DNA of 64,000 bases from Candidatus Gastranaerophilales bacterium (GTDB lineage: Bacteria > Cyanobacteriota > Vampirovibrionia > Gastranaerophilales > Gastranaerophilaceae), in contig CAAGHI010000056.1 of the NCBI GenBank assembly GCA_900769645.1, positions 24,397 to 88,396 on the forward strand, written 5' to 3'. Made by a program: the position numbers and the translations under genes. This document shows, piece after piece, positions 18,252 to 27,209 of the stretch. Numbering within the stretch: the first letter of the stretch is position 1; each line of letters opens with the position of its first letter. Under the pieces are notes generated by a model. The model did no database searches. It was not told where the DNA came from and saw only the letters and a list, made by a program, of their open reading frames with translations.

Positions 18252-20222
18252 CTAAATAACCTTAACCCTAGTATCAGGAGTAATAAGTTTGAATATTTCT
18301 TCAACATTGATTTTGTTGTCGTCACTATTGAATGAACTATCTCTGAATACAACTCTCAACGGTTTCATGCCAGCAATTTTACGAATAACACTTTCTGGAA
18401 TGTTTTCTTCAAAGCACGCAACAAGAGCATCTTCATCTACTATATGAACACGTTTGTCATCAATAGTTTCAACCTTGTGTGGAAGCGATAATTCTACACC
18501 CCAATCTAACAAACAACCATATAACAAATCTTCGTCAGTTCTATCATCTTTGATATTGCTTTCGTATAAACCTAATTGTTTTTGGTCTGTTTCATTAGGT
18601 GAATAATAAACATCTTTCATATTTGTATCATCAACTTTGAAAACTCTGAACCCAACATCAATCTTCTTATCAGGATTTTCTTCTAGAATTTTCTTGCCTG
18701 CTCGCCTAATACGTTCTTCCCCTATTTCACAAATATTTTTATAGATAACATCTTCAGATGTAATTTCAGGTAGCTGAACTAAAATAAATTTTCTTTTTCC
18801 CAAATCATAACTATTCAATTGCATTATTGCTTGAGCAGTTGTAGCAGAACCACTGAAGAAATCAAGTACTGCAAAATCATTTTCAAAGTTTTTAGCGTTA
18901 TAATCATATAATAGTGAACACAAATACTCTATTAAAGATACAGGTTTTGGATACGAAAAAACATCTCTGTCCATTAGTTCTTTTAATGAATTTGATGCAG
19001 ATTCACTAGTTAATACTCGTTTATTAAATCGACTGTACGCACAATGAGGGTTTTTTTCATTTGTAAAAATAATTTGCTTTGGAGCGACATTGCTTATTTT
19101 GCCTTCTCCATATATAGCTCTTATTGCAAAAGACTCTGTTTTTACCCAAAAAGTTGTTCCATTTTTTATTTCTTCTAACACTGTCTTTGCAGACCATCTT
19201 GATTTAAATGCTAAACTAAATTCATTTTTATTTCTACCATTAACAACTTCTACGGGATTTTGTAAAATATAATCTGGAGAAGTCGTTTGATTGTAAACGC
19301 CATCTTGTATATTAAACTTCACACTCGTAGAAGGAAATGTTAATTTTTGTACATTGTTTGATGCATTATATAATGGAGCATCTAACAACTCATCATTAAT
19401 TTTTTCTACCAATAGTTCCTTTAATGAATTGTTATAAATTGATTTTGCATAGCATAATATATAATCAGTGTTGCAATATGAATTTAATTTTTGACGTCCA
19501 AAGTGTTGGGTTTTTTCCCAAATAAAAGAAGTTATAAATGACATTTCACCAAACACTTCATCACAAACTTTTCTCAAATTATTTATTTCATTATCATCAA
19601 TAGAGATAAAAATTACACCATCATCTGATAATAAATTCCTAGCAAGTTTTAACCTTGAATAAATCATAGAACACCAGTCAGAATGAAATCTTCCATTAGA
19701 TTCTGTATTAAGGAAAAGCTCATTTGATTTACTAAAATTTATTTCTGCTTCGTCATTTTTGTAATTTATATCTTTGTCATTATCTTCATTATTTTTATGA
19801 AAATTATCTTTATAAACAAAATCTTTACCAGTATTATAAGGCGGATCTATATAAATCATTTTTACTTTACCTAAATAACTTTCTTGCAAGAGTTTTAAAG
19901 CTTCAAGGTTATCACCTTCTATATAGATGTTTTCAGTATCTTCCCAATTTAAGGATTTATCTCTACAAGGTCTTAATGTCTTTCTGATTGGTCTATTGGC
20001 TTCAACCATCGCTTCTTTTTTACCAACCCAAGTAAAGTCATAACATTCTTCACCATCAACAACATCTTTTGACAACTCCTGTTTTAGTTTATCAAAATCA
20101 ATTGCTGTTTTTAATTTCCCGTTTTCATCTTTCGCCTCAGTTGCAACATTCGGAAACAACTCCAAAATCTTTTTTATATTCTCGTCAGTAATATCCTTAC
20201 TTTCCAATCTCATCTTTTCCAC
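18252..20222 (-). CDS. mod: type III DNA methyltransferase subunit Mod (N6-adenine)
   Basis: Recognition and methylation subunit of the type III system. The catalytic motif IV is MIYIDPPYNTGKDF (about residues 127-140), and the SAM motif I LDFFSGSATTAQA (about 452) comes after it, the beta-class order seen in type III Mods. The region between is the target recognition domain. GTG at 20,222 is preceded by AGAGG; an ATG follows at 20,213. Length 656 aa is typical. It is in one unit with the helicase and res. Confidence 0.92.
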   Translation of the reverse strand: MEKMRLESKDITDENIKKILELFPNVATEAKDENGKLKTAIDFDKLKQELSKDVVDGEECYDFTWVGKKEAMVEANRPIRKTLRPCRDKSLNWEDTENIYIEGDNLEALKLLQESYLGKVKMIYIDPPYNTGKDFVYKDNFHKNNEDNDKDINYKNDEAEINFSKSNELFLNTESNGRFHSDWCSMIYSRLKLARNLLSDDGVIFISIDDNEINNLRKVCDEVFGEMSFITSFIWEKTQHFGRQKLNSYCNTDYILCYAKSIYNNSLKELLVEKINDELLDAPLYNASNNVQKLTFPSTSVKFNIQDGVYNQTTSPDYILQNPVEVVNGRNKNEFSLAFKSRWSAKTVLEEIKNGTTFWVKTESFAIRAIYGEGKISNVAPKQIIFTNEKNPHCAYSRFNKRVLTSESASNSLKELMDRDVFSYPKPVSLIEYLCSLLYDYNAKNFENDFAVLDFFSGSATTAQAIMQLNSYDLGKRKFILVQLPEITSEDVIYKNICEIGEERIRRAGKKILEENPDKKIDVGFRVFKVDDTNMKDVYYSPNETDQKQLGLYESNIKDDRTDEDLLYGCLLDWGVELSLPHKVETIDDKRVHIVDEDALVACFEENIPESVIRKIAGMKPLRVVFRDSSFNSDDNKINVEEIFKLITPDTRVKVI

Positions 20223-20250
20223 TACTTACCTCTTTCTTTTACTCTCAGAA

Positions 20251-20817
20251 TTATTTAAAAAACTTTTGTATTTTTTTAAAAAAATAATCTAATCCATCAT
20301 TGATTTTTTTATGGAAAACTATATATAATTCTTTTCTAGTATCATCATCATTCGTACAGAAAAAGTCATAATAAAAATTTTCTTCATATGGGTCTATCTC
20401 TCGTACACTTCCTTCAGAATCCCAAACTGTTTGAACCCCCCAACCTGGTCTATCTGAAATTTTTGTAGAATACTTTTTAAATTTTTCCAAAAAATATGGA
20501 ATTATATAATTTGTGTCATTTAGCCCCATTAAATCTAATTTTAAAGATTTTATTAATTCTAAATTTTTTTTAAAATATTGACCTATTTTGTTATTAATAT
20601 CATCTTCAAGTTCACCATCATCATCTACTTCTTTGTAATATTCTTCTATATATTGGATTTTTTCTTGTAAAGAGAGTAGAAATTTATAGACATTTTTATA
20701 AACTTTATATTCTTTTTCTGCTTTTAATTCCTTTTTCCAATTAGATAAAGCTAGATAAGCTATTATTACCGTAAGCAAATCCGTAATAGCAGAAATAATT
20801 TGTAATATGATACTCAT
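20251..20817 (-). CDS. membrane-anchored hypothetical protein in the restriction operon
   Basis: 188 aa. One N-terminal membrane helix (IISAITDLLTVIIAYLAL) is followed by a cytoplasmic helical region (residues about 28-95, likely coiled coil) and an acidic C-terminal part. No family recognised. Its ATG overlaps the stop of the preceding gene (ATGA), so translation is coupled to the DUF4391-like protein. It sits inside a four-gene defence unit, so a sensor or membrane effector role is possible, but this is inference. Confidence 0.6.
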   Translation of the reverse strand: MSIILQIISAITDLLTVIIAYLALSNWKKELKAEKEYKVYKNVYKFLLSLQEKIQYIEEYYKEVDDDGELEDDINNKIGQYFKKNLELIKSLKLDLMGLNDTNYIIPYFLEKFKKYSTKISDRPGWGVQTVWDSEGSVREIDPYEENFYYDFFCTNDDDTRKELYIVFHKKINDGLDYFFKKIQKFFK

Positions 20818-21455
20818 TTATACAATCCTTTCTGAAGTTCTTTCAATTCTTTTTTCATTGTCAGTTGTTTATTGAATTGTGGTTCTTTGCGGATTTTGGA
20901 TTTTAGTGTTTCGATTTTCTTTTGGAGTTTTTCTACATTGATAGATTTTTCGACCGCACTTTTTATATCTGTTGTTTCATCTGTTTCTACTTGCCCATTT
21001 GCTATTTGGGTTATAAAACTGTTATACACTGCGTCTAAGTCAAGCCCTGTAATTTCAAGCTTTATATCGTCCTCTTTTTGCCATTCTGTTTTATAGGTCT
21101 TTATAACCTTGTATTTATTGCCATTTATAGACGGCTCTTTATAAGAAATTGCAAGTTGAATTGCATCATTACACTTGAAAACGAAAAGAATATATTTAGG
21201 TATTGCAACATCAATTTCTTTTATCAAATTGTTAGACACCTGTTTTTCTTTAAGTAAAAATTCAAAAACATCTATCTCCTGAACATTTTTACCTTTTGAG
21301 ATATTAGTAGTTTCTTGTCGTAAAATATTTGCCAAAATCAGTCTTTCAACATTGTTTTGAAATTCCGCTCTTACAGGTGTTGAGAGTTCTGCAAGTTTCA
21401 TAAACTTTGCCTTTGGCATAATTCTATTTAATTGTGTCTTTTCTCCAAATAGCAA
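20814..21455 (-). CDS. DUF4391-like protein
   Basis: 213 aa resembling DUF4391 proteins, which I recall as commonly placed between a SNF2-like helicase and a type III Mod. The N-terminal part has LPA-type leader text (MPKAKFMKLAEL), a central beta-rich segment (KYILFVFKCNDAIQLAISYK, IKTYKTEWQ), and a C-terminal coiled coil (LQKKIETLKSKI to KELKELQKG). The start is TTG at 21,455, with AAAGGAG 5 nt before. Only 3 nt separate it from the helicase. Function is unknown; the context suggests an accessory subunit of the restriction-helicase complex. Confidence 0.65.
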   Translation of the reverse strand: MLFGEKTQLNRIMPKAKFMKLAELSTPVRAEFQNNVERLILANILRQETTNISKGKNVQEIDVFEFLLKEKQVSNNLIKEIDVAIPKYILFVFKCNDAIQLAISYKEPSINGNKYKVIKTYKTEWQKEDDIKLEITGLDLDAVYNSFITQIANGQVETDETTDIKSAVEKSINVEKLQKKIETLKSKIRKEPQFNKQLTMKKELKELQKGLYK

Positions 21456-21458
21456 TTT

Positions 21459-24400
21459 TTACTCCTTTACTACCAAAAAACAAATGAGTTCAAAGTCATC
21501 AAGTCCAGAAATAGTGTTTTTCATATAAGAGCTTTCGCCAGCAGAAAACAAACTTTCAAAATCACTTTCATCTTTTACGTCAATAATTGAGTAAATTGTT
21601 TCTTCCAAAAGTTTTGAATATTTACCCATATTTTTGCCATCTTGTGTTTCTTGATTAAATATTTTACATAATTCACTATTTGGCTCTGGATTTTGTTTGC
21701 CAAGTTTGCGCATCAAATCAAGTAGGCTTTTGGGTTGTAAGTAATTACAAATAACTTCTCCATCATCTGCGATATAAACCATATAAAATGGGTGTAATCT
21801 GTTTTGATTATCTATATTTATGGTGTTTGATACATTTTTAAGAATATAAATGACACCAGATTTTAACTCTTTATCACCTTTTACTATTGCGTGTAAACCA
21901 GACGGAGAATTTTCAACATCAGGATTATCTTTCATATAAGACAACAAATCTAACCTAAATTCGTTTAGTCCCAAGTCCATAATATTAATGCCTGAGTTCA
22001 TATCTTCAATATCAACAACTTCTGATTGTAGTTTTTGGAGCTGTCTTTTTCTGTATTCCAAGTCTTCTTTTTCGCTTTCATCAAGAACATTGTCTGCACC
22101 TGTTCCAGTTGAAGTCATAACTGTAACTTTCATTCTTGTTTCAACACGAGCTTTTAAGTTGATATATTCATCAAGCGATAAATCTGGCCAAAAATTAACC
22201 AGTTGTATTACATCGTTTTTACTGCCAATTCTGTCAATACGCCCAAAACGTTGGATAATTCTTACAGGATTCCAATGAATATCATAGTTTATCAAATAGT
22301 CGCAATCTTGCAAGTTTTGACCTTCTGAAATACAATCCGTAGCAATTAAAATATCAATTTGTCTATTATCATTTGGATAGATTAAATCTTTATCTTTGGA
22401 ACGTGGTGAAAAATATGTTAGAACTGTATTCAAATCTGTTTTGATTTTTGATAAAGTTGTAACACCGTCTTTTGAACCTGTAACCATTGCACTTTCGATA
22501 CCAAAATTTTCTTTTACATACTTGCTAATATGTTTGTATAAATACTCTGCGGTATCGGCAAAGGCTGAAAATACAATGACTTTTTTATTATCAGAATTTA
22601 TAGGGTGTTCTATTTTGTTTATTATCAAAGTTAAAAGTTTTTGAAGTTTTGCATCTTCTTCAGGTGATATTTTTTCAATTTCAAATATCAAATCATTTAA
22701 AATCTCCAAGTCTGCTTGTAATTGACTTCCCCAAGATAGGTAATCCATATCGTTAAAGTCTATTTTTAGCTTATTACCAATTGAAAATAAATTTGTATTC
22801 AAATCGTCATCATCAAAATCATTTTCTGGGTGAATGTAATCATCGACCTCAATATTAGAATTTGTGCCATTTGTCTTGAAATTTTCAATATTTTGAAGAG
22901 TAGATGTAATAAGTTGTTGTACTCGTGTAAGAGTTAATTTGAACGAGTAGACAGAGCTTTCAAGCCTTTTTAATAAATTTATACTCATTAAACGGCGAAT
23001 ACCTTCTTCACGACCAATTTGACCTGTTTTAGAAGATTTGATATTTGCTTGTTTAGCTTCTACATCATAATATTTCGCTTCTTTACTTGGAAATATAAAT
23101 AAAGATGGCATATAAATTTTTAGATTTAAAGCACTTATATGTTCATAAATTTGGTTGTAGTTTATCCTTTCGGTATTTTCTGTTAGTGGTGGTCTTAACG
23201 AAATTACAGGTAAACGAGTTGGAAATTTGCCAATACTTGATGTATCATAATATTTTTCAATATGTTTTCTTGACCGAGCAATCGTTACGCTGTCTAACAA
23301 TTCAAAGAAATCAAAATCAAGCATATTCAATAAACATTCAGTAGTTCTTTCATCTGCTGGGAGTTTTGACCATTCATTAAATGCTTGTTGTGCTTGTCTG
23401 AAAATTACATTAATAGGTTTTTTAGTATTTAATTTAGAGTCTATTTTTCTAGTATCGCCTTCATAGGCAAGTTGTAGTTGATTTTTCAAGTCATTAAATC
23501 GATTGTTTACTGGGGTTGCAGAAAGCATAAGAACTTTTGTTTGAACTCCACTTCTTATAACTCGATTCATTAAACGAAGGTATCTGTTTTCTTTGTCATC
23601 TTTTATATCTCCGCCGTTACGGAAATTGTGAGATTCATCAATTACAATAAGGTCATAATTTCCCCAGTTGATTAAAGACAAGTCTAAACCGTTAGAAAAA
23701 CCTTTTTCTCTTGACAAATCTGTATGATAAAGTACATCGTATCTAAGCCTGTCATTTGCAAGGGGATTATTTAAGTAATTGCTTTTATACATAACCCAGT
23801 TATTGCTTAACTTTTTAGGGCATAAAACTAATACTGATTTATTTCTGTTTTCATAATATTTAATAACAGATAGTGCTGTAAAAGTTTTACCTAAGCCTAC
23901 GCTATCAGCTAAAATACAACCATTATACGTTTCAAGTTTATTGATAATTGCGAGGCAAGCATCTTTCTGAAAATCGAACAGTTTATTCCAAATTACACTA
24001 TCTTTGTAACCAGTTGCATCATTTGGTAGATTGTCTTCTGAAATATCTTGCAAAAATTCATTGAAAATGTTGTATAAGGTTATAAAATATATAAATTCTC
24101 CAGAGTTTTCTTTATAGACGGTGGAAATACTTTCAATGATTTGTTCTGTAACATCTTGTAGTTTGGTTTTGTCATTCCAAATAGTGTCAAATGTTTTTAA
24201 AAAAGTTTGACTTTGCGGGGTTTCAAATCTTGTAACAATATTGGTTAGAGTGTTTCCTTTTTCACAACCAATATCAGTTGTTGTAAATCCATTAACAGGC
24301 AAATATGTATAAGTATCATCACTTTCTACATTTATAAAACCAGACATTTGTTCATTTGTTATATTAGATTTGAATTTTACTTTTCTTTTAATCCATTCTG

Positions 24401-24713
24401 CACATTCTTTGGCAATAGAACGTTGAGTTAGTTCGTTACGGAGTTTTATTTCGTATTCTGTGCCATATAAACTTTTTTCTCTTGATAATCTTGGAATGTA
24501 AAATTCTCTTTGTGTTTTAGGAGTTCGTTCTTTTACAAATGCAGGAGATGTAAAGATAAAACGTAATTCATCTATGCATTCAAGTTGCTTTTTTAATTCT
24601 TTATAGGCATAGATTGAAAAACATGCTGAAGCGATAGACACTTTACTATTGGGCTTTATGGTAGTAGCCAAATCATCTTTTAAAATATTATTTATATTGT
24701 CTATTACTTCCAA
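21459..24713 (-). CDS. SNF2-family helicase associated with the restriction system
   Basis: 1084 aa. The N-terminal region (about 1-200) resembles the phospholipase D-like lead-in of these helicases (VSIASACFSIYAYKEL), but no HKD catalytic motif is visible. Helicase motifs: Walker A ADSVGLGKTFTAL (about 268), DESHNFRN (about 361), MLSATP (about 400), and the C-terminal core with ATDCISEGQNLQ and IIQRFGRIDRIGS (motif VI). Start is a TTG at 24,713 with AGAGG 10 nt before. It is first in the minus-strand defence operon and divergent from an XRE regulator. Confidence 0.85.
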   Translation of the reverse strand: MEVIDNINNILKDDLATTIKPNSKVSIASACFSIYAYKELKKQLECIDELRFIFTSPAFVKERTPKTQREFYIPRLSREKSLYGTEYEIKLRNELTQRSIAKECAEWIKRKVKFKSNITNEQMSGFINVESDDTYTYLPVNGFTTTDIGCEKGNTLTNIVTRFETPQSQTFLKTFDTIWNDKTKLQDVTEQIIESISTVYKENSGEFIYFITLYNIFNEFLQDISEDNLPNDATGYKDSVIWNKLFDFQKDACLAIINKLETYNGCILADSVGLGKTFTALSVIKYYENRNKSVLVLCPKKLSNNWVMYKSNYLNNPLANDRLRYDVLYHTDLSREKGFSNGLDLSLINWGNYDLIVIDESHNFRNGGDIKDDKENRYLRLMNRVIRSGVQTKVLMLSATPVNNRFNDLKNQLQLAYEGDTRKIDSKLNTKKPINVIFRQAQQAFNEWSKLPADERTTECLLNMLDFDFFELLDSVTIARSRKHIEKYYDTSSIGKFPTRLPVISLRPPLTENTERINYNQIYEHISALNLKIYMPSLFIFPSKEAKYYDVEAKQANIKSSKTGQIGREEGIRRLMSINLLKRLESSVYSFKLTLTRVQQLITSTLQNIENFKTNGTNSNIEVDDYIHPENDFDDDDLNTNLFSIGNKLKIDFNDMDYLSWGSQLQADLEILNDLIFEIEKISPEEDAKLQKLLTLIINKIEHPINSDNKKVIVFSAFADTAEYLYKHISKYVKENFGIESAMVTGSKDGVTTLSKIKTDLNTVLTYFSPRSKDKDLIYPNDNRQIDILIATDCISEGQNLQDCDYLINYDIHWNPVRIIQRFGRIDRIGSKNDVIQLVNFWPDLSLDEYINLKARVETRMKVTVMTSTGTGADNVLDESEKEDLEYRKRQLQKLQSEVVDIEDMNSGINIMDLGLNEFRLDLLSYMKDNPDVENSPSGLHAIVKGDKELKSGVIYILKNVSNTINIDNQNRLHPFYMVYIADDGEVICNYLQPKSLLDLMRKLGKQNPEPNSELCKIFNQETQDGKNMGKYSKLLEETIYSIIDVKDESDFESLFSAGESSYMKNTISGLDDFELICFLVVKE

Positions 24714-24868
24714 TTATTATTTACCTCTTAAATATAACATCTTATGTTGTAAATAAGTTGTACAATATCATATTTTACAACATGTTATATAATAAAATGT
24801 TAAATTTTACAAGATATAGTTACGTTCAATTAAGAAGTGCAAACACTTATAATTTAATTGAGGTTTTA
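24714..24868. promoter_or_regulatory. divergent promoter/operator region of the defence operon
   Basis: A 155-nt AT-rich spacer between the helicase and the XRE gene. Related half-sites occur in opposite directions: ATAACATCTTATGTTGTAAA (24733-24752) and TTTACAACATGTTATAT near 24774-24790, whose reverse complement matches the first except for a small insertion. These are candidate operators for the XRE protein, which would autoregulate and control the restriction genes. Confidence 0.5.
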
Positions 24869-25189
24869 ATGAACGATATAGAATTGAAAGCCCTTTTAGG
24901 GTTGAAAATAAAACATTATAGAAATCAAATAGGTTTAACCCAAGAGGAGCTAGGTGAAAAGATTGAACGAACGCAACGTCAAGTATCACTTATTGAATTG
25001 GGTAGTAGTTTTCCTAATCCAGAAACTCTTACAAATATGATAAAAGTGTTTAACTGCTCAATGAAAGATTTGTTTGATTTTGAACCGATTGAGAATGTTG
25101 AAAATCTAAAATCAGAGATTACAACATTGATAGAAAGGCTTCCTGAAGATAAATTGAAAACATTATATTTAATTGGTAAAAATTTGTAA
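24869..25189 (+). CDS. XRE-family transcriptional regulator
   Basis: 106 aa. The helix-turn-helix lies at about residues 10-65 (KIKHYRNQIGLTQEELGEK, then QVSLIELGSSFPNPETL), followed by a short helical tail. ATG 24,869 is chosen because GAGG precedes it; longer starts further upstream lie in the AT-rich promoter region. It is divergent from the restriction-helicase operon, the common place for a controller of restriction genes that delays nuclease expression after entry. Target sites are suggested by inverted repeats in the intergenic region. Confidence 0.82.
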   Translation: MNDIELKALLGLKIKHYRNQIGLTQEELGEKIERTQRQVSLIELGSSFPNPETLTNMIKVFNCSMKDLFDFEPIENVENLKSEITTLIERLPEDKLKTLYLIGKNL

Positions 25190-25331
25190 TTTTTACTACT
25201 ATATATCACAAATTTACTTCGCCGAGTTTACCAGATTTTGCCTCAAAACCATGCCTGTGTATCTCAAATGTAGCAAGAGTTTTAGACTAGTTTTAAATCT
25301 TTATTTTTACCCTGTTTGTAGAACTAATTTT

Positions 25332-26321
25332 TCAAGATAATTGCATGTTTTTTATTTTTTGTATATTTTCTTTTGTCAAAACAGGGGTATATTGTTTGAA
25401 GTGTTCAACTATATTTTTAATTGTGTTATATGCAAGTTTAGAATTAGGTTTATACTGTTCAAAATGACGTTTAATATCAGATATACTAAGCTTTTGTATA
25501 AAATAGAGGTCTAAAATATCAAAAATGTTCTCGTGTACCTTGCGGTCATACTTCTTTGGTTTAACCTTGAAATACTTCAGGTGTAACATATTGGCATACA
25601 TTATCCCTTTGGCAATGTTATATTTAGAACCGGCACTACCAATAATATTAGAAGGGTGGAACTCTTTTGTATGCAAGTCTTCACGAATTGGTAAAATAGA
25701 GCTTCTAGACACAGTTTCTTTACTTGTATCATAAACTACATGATGACCTTGTATATTAGCAGTTAATTTCGGATTATTATTTATTAGATATACCATCGGT
25801 AAAAATCTTTGTGTATAAATCAGTTGAGAATTGTTAGTTCTGTTTAGGTATAGCCCAATTTCGTTGAACTTCTGAGAGAAAATTTCAGGTATAGCATCAG
25901 GTTTTAACCTAAAACGTGTGTAACGTTTAGGCTTTTTTCCACATTTTGAAAGTTTACGCTTAATCGTTTTACACTTTGCTTCATAAGCATCATAAAATGT
26001 TATTATTATATCAGTATAATCAGATAGTTTATTCACTTTGCTAAAATCACTCAAATATGAAACAAAGATATATCTATTTTTATACTCCTGAAATACGCAC
26101 TCTGTAATAGGTGAGCTATTTATAAATCTCTGTTGCTCAAATAAGTAAGCTTTTAATTGATTTTGTAGAAAACTTTCTTCTTCTTCTAAATAAGGTCGCC
26201 ATATATAAGGTTGAATCTGCAAATCTTTTAACCCTAAGATGTTATCAATGTTTGTATCTTCAAGCTCTATACCAAATTCGTCTTTAAAAAGTTTTAGAAT
26301 AATTTTTAGTTCATCTTTCAT
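25332..26321 (-). CDS. hypothetical protein with a possible HNH-like motif
   Basis: 329 aa, no family recognised. A central segment (about residues 190-225) has GHHVVYD followed by SILPIREDLHTKEFHP, a spacing of histidines that recalls HNH nucleases, though the middle Asn is not evident. The C-terminus (LSISDIKRHFEQY and LAYNTIKNIVEHF) looks like a helix-turn-helix, as in resolvases or plasmid replication factors. A TATAAT box (26328-26333) is 6 nt before the ATG and no Shine-Dalgarno is seen, so the mRNA is probably leaderless. It lies between the defence operon and the integration genes. Confidence 0.5.
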   Translation of the reverse strand: MKDELKIILKLFKDEFGIELEDTNIDNILGLKDLQIQPYIWRPYLEEEESFLQNQLKAYLFEQQRFINSSPITECVFQEYKNRYIFVSYLSDFSKVNKLSDYTDIIITFYDAYEAKCKTIKRKLSKCGKKPKRYTRFRLKPDAIPEIFSQKFNEIGLYLNRTNNSQLIYTQRFLPMVYLINNNPKLTANIQGHHVVYDTSKETVSRSSILPIREDLHTKEFHPSNIIGSAGSKYNIAKGIMYANMLHLKYFKVKPKKYDRKVHENIFDILDLYFIQKLSISDIKRHFEQYKPNSKLAYNTIKNIVEHFKQYTPVLTKENIQKIKNMQLS

Positions 26322-26759
26322 ATTTTAATTATACAATTAGAAGTATAACGAAAATATCAATCTTAATTATTTTATAATAATTCGTAAAATGAGTAGGTTT
26401 GCTGGCATGATTAGAAAGATTTTTACAATCACAACACATAAAATTAAGATTGTTACGAGTTTGTAATAAATGCCTAAAAGCCTTAGTAGACAAGGGATAT
26501 AAACTGGTTTTACAAGGTTTAATCTAAAGCGTCTAGCAAGTGTTTTAATCCGTGTTACCTATCATATTAAGGTTTATCATTGGTTGATGTTCAAAAGTTG
26601 ATTTTAGATAACGATTTTGAAAAGAGCAAATTTAGCTCACGTGTCCCAACGGTTTAGGAAGTCGTTTTTTTATCGTTTAACGTTTAGAGTGTTTTGTCAA
26701 AAAGAGGGGATTTAAGTTTTGTAAAATCTTCAAAAGCATCTGATAGCAAGGGTTTAGGG
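26322..26759. other. non-coding stretch, no gene seen
   Basis: About 440 nt without a supportable reading frame. AT-rich with several short repeats of GTTTAG/AGGTTTA. It may contain recombination-related sites of the element; nothing specific can be assigned. Confidence 0.3.
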
Positions 26760-26788
26760 TTGACGAATTATATAATATGGTGTATAAT
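26760..26788 (+). promoter_or_regulatory. strong sigma-70 type promoter of the excision/integration genes
   Basis: TTGACG (26760-26765), 17-nt spacer, TATAAT (26783-26788). Transcription would begin near 26,795, giving a leader of about 220 nt before the excisionase-like gene. Confidence 0.8.
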
Positions 26789-26794
26789 AAAAGT

Positions 26795-26999
26795 GTAATC
26801 GTTAGCGGTTACAAATACAAAATATTAGACCGACATTGGCTAAGTTTAATCATAGAATGATTAGAACTAAGGAGAAGTAAGCCATAACTTCTTGACTGGT
26901 TTATTTCTTATGCCAATTTTAAGCTTAACGGTCTAGTTAAGAAAAGCTATATATACTGCTGCGCAGGTATAGTAGCTTCGGTTGTAATGCGCAAAAACA
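26795..26999 (+). ncRNA. structured leader RNA upstream of the excisionase-like gene
   Basis: Several nested helices can be drawn. Hairpin GTAATCG/CGGTTAC (26795-26801 with 26806-26812). A long-range pair TAGACCG/CGGTCTA (26826-26832 with 26929-26935) encloses ATTGGC/GCCAAT (26835-26840 with 26912-26917). Inside these are hairpins TAATCAT/ATGATTA (26847-26853 with 26857-26863) and AGAAGT/ACTTCT (26873-26878 with 26887-26892). This forms a multi-branched fold, so the leader probably controls expression or is a stable RNA. No known riboswitch class recognised. Confidence 0.5.
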
Positions 27000-27014
27000 A
27001 AAAGGAGTTATAAA

Positions 27015-27197
27015 ATGACATTAAAAAATTTAATTACTATCAACGAATTTGCAAAAAGTATAAACAAGCCAGTTAATACGGTTAGAACTTGGAAGCGTAG
27101 AAATAATTTGCCAGCTAATATTTTTGTAACAATTGCGGGGTCAGTATTTGTTTATGTTGACAAGTTTAATGAGTGGGTTGAAAAACAGGTGGCATAG
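27015..27197 (+). CDS. excisionase-like HTH protein
   Basis: 60 aa with the pattern ITINEFAKSINKPVNTVRTWKRRNNLP, a MerR/AlpA-type winged helix-turn-helix as in excisionases and recombination directionality factors. AAAGGAG lies 7 nt before the ATG. It ends 12 nt before the integrase gene and shares its transcript, which fits a directionality factor. It could also be a repressor of the integrase. Confidence 0.7.
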   Translation: MTLKNLITINEFAKSINKPVNTVRTWKRRNNLPANIFVTIAGSVFVYVDKFNEWVEKQVA

Positions 27198-27209
27198 GAG
27201 AAATAGAAG

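Noticed and set aside
21459..24713. Phospholipase D-type nuclease in the helicase N-terminus
   Set aside because: No HxK(x)4D motif is seen in the first 250 residues.
26340..26760. Replication origin of the island
   Set aside because: AT-rich with short repeats, but no iterons and no recognisable initiator gene.
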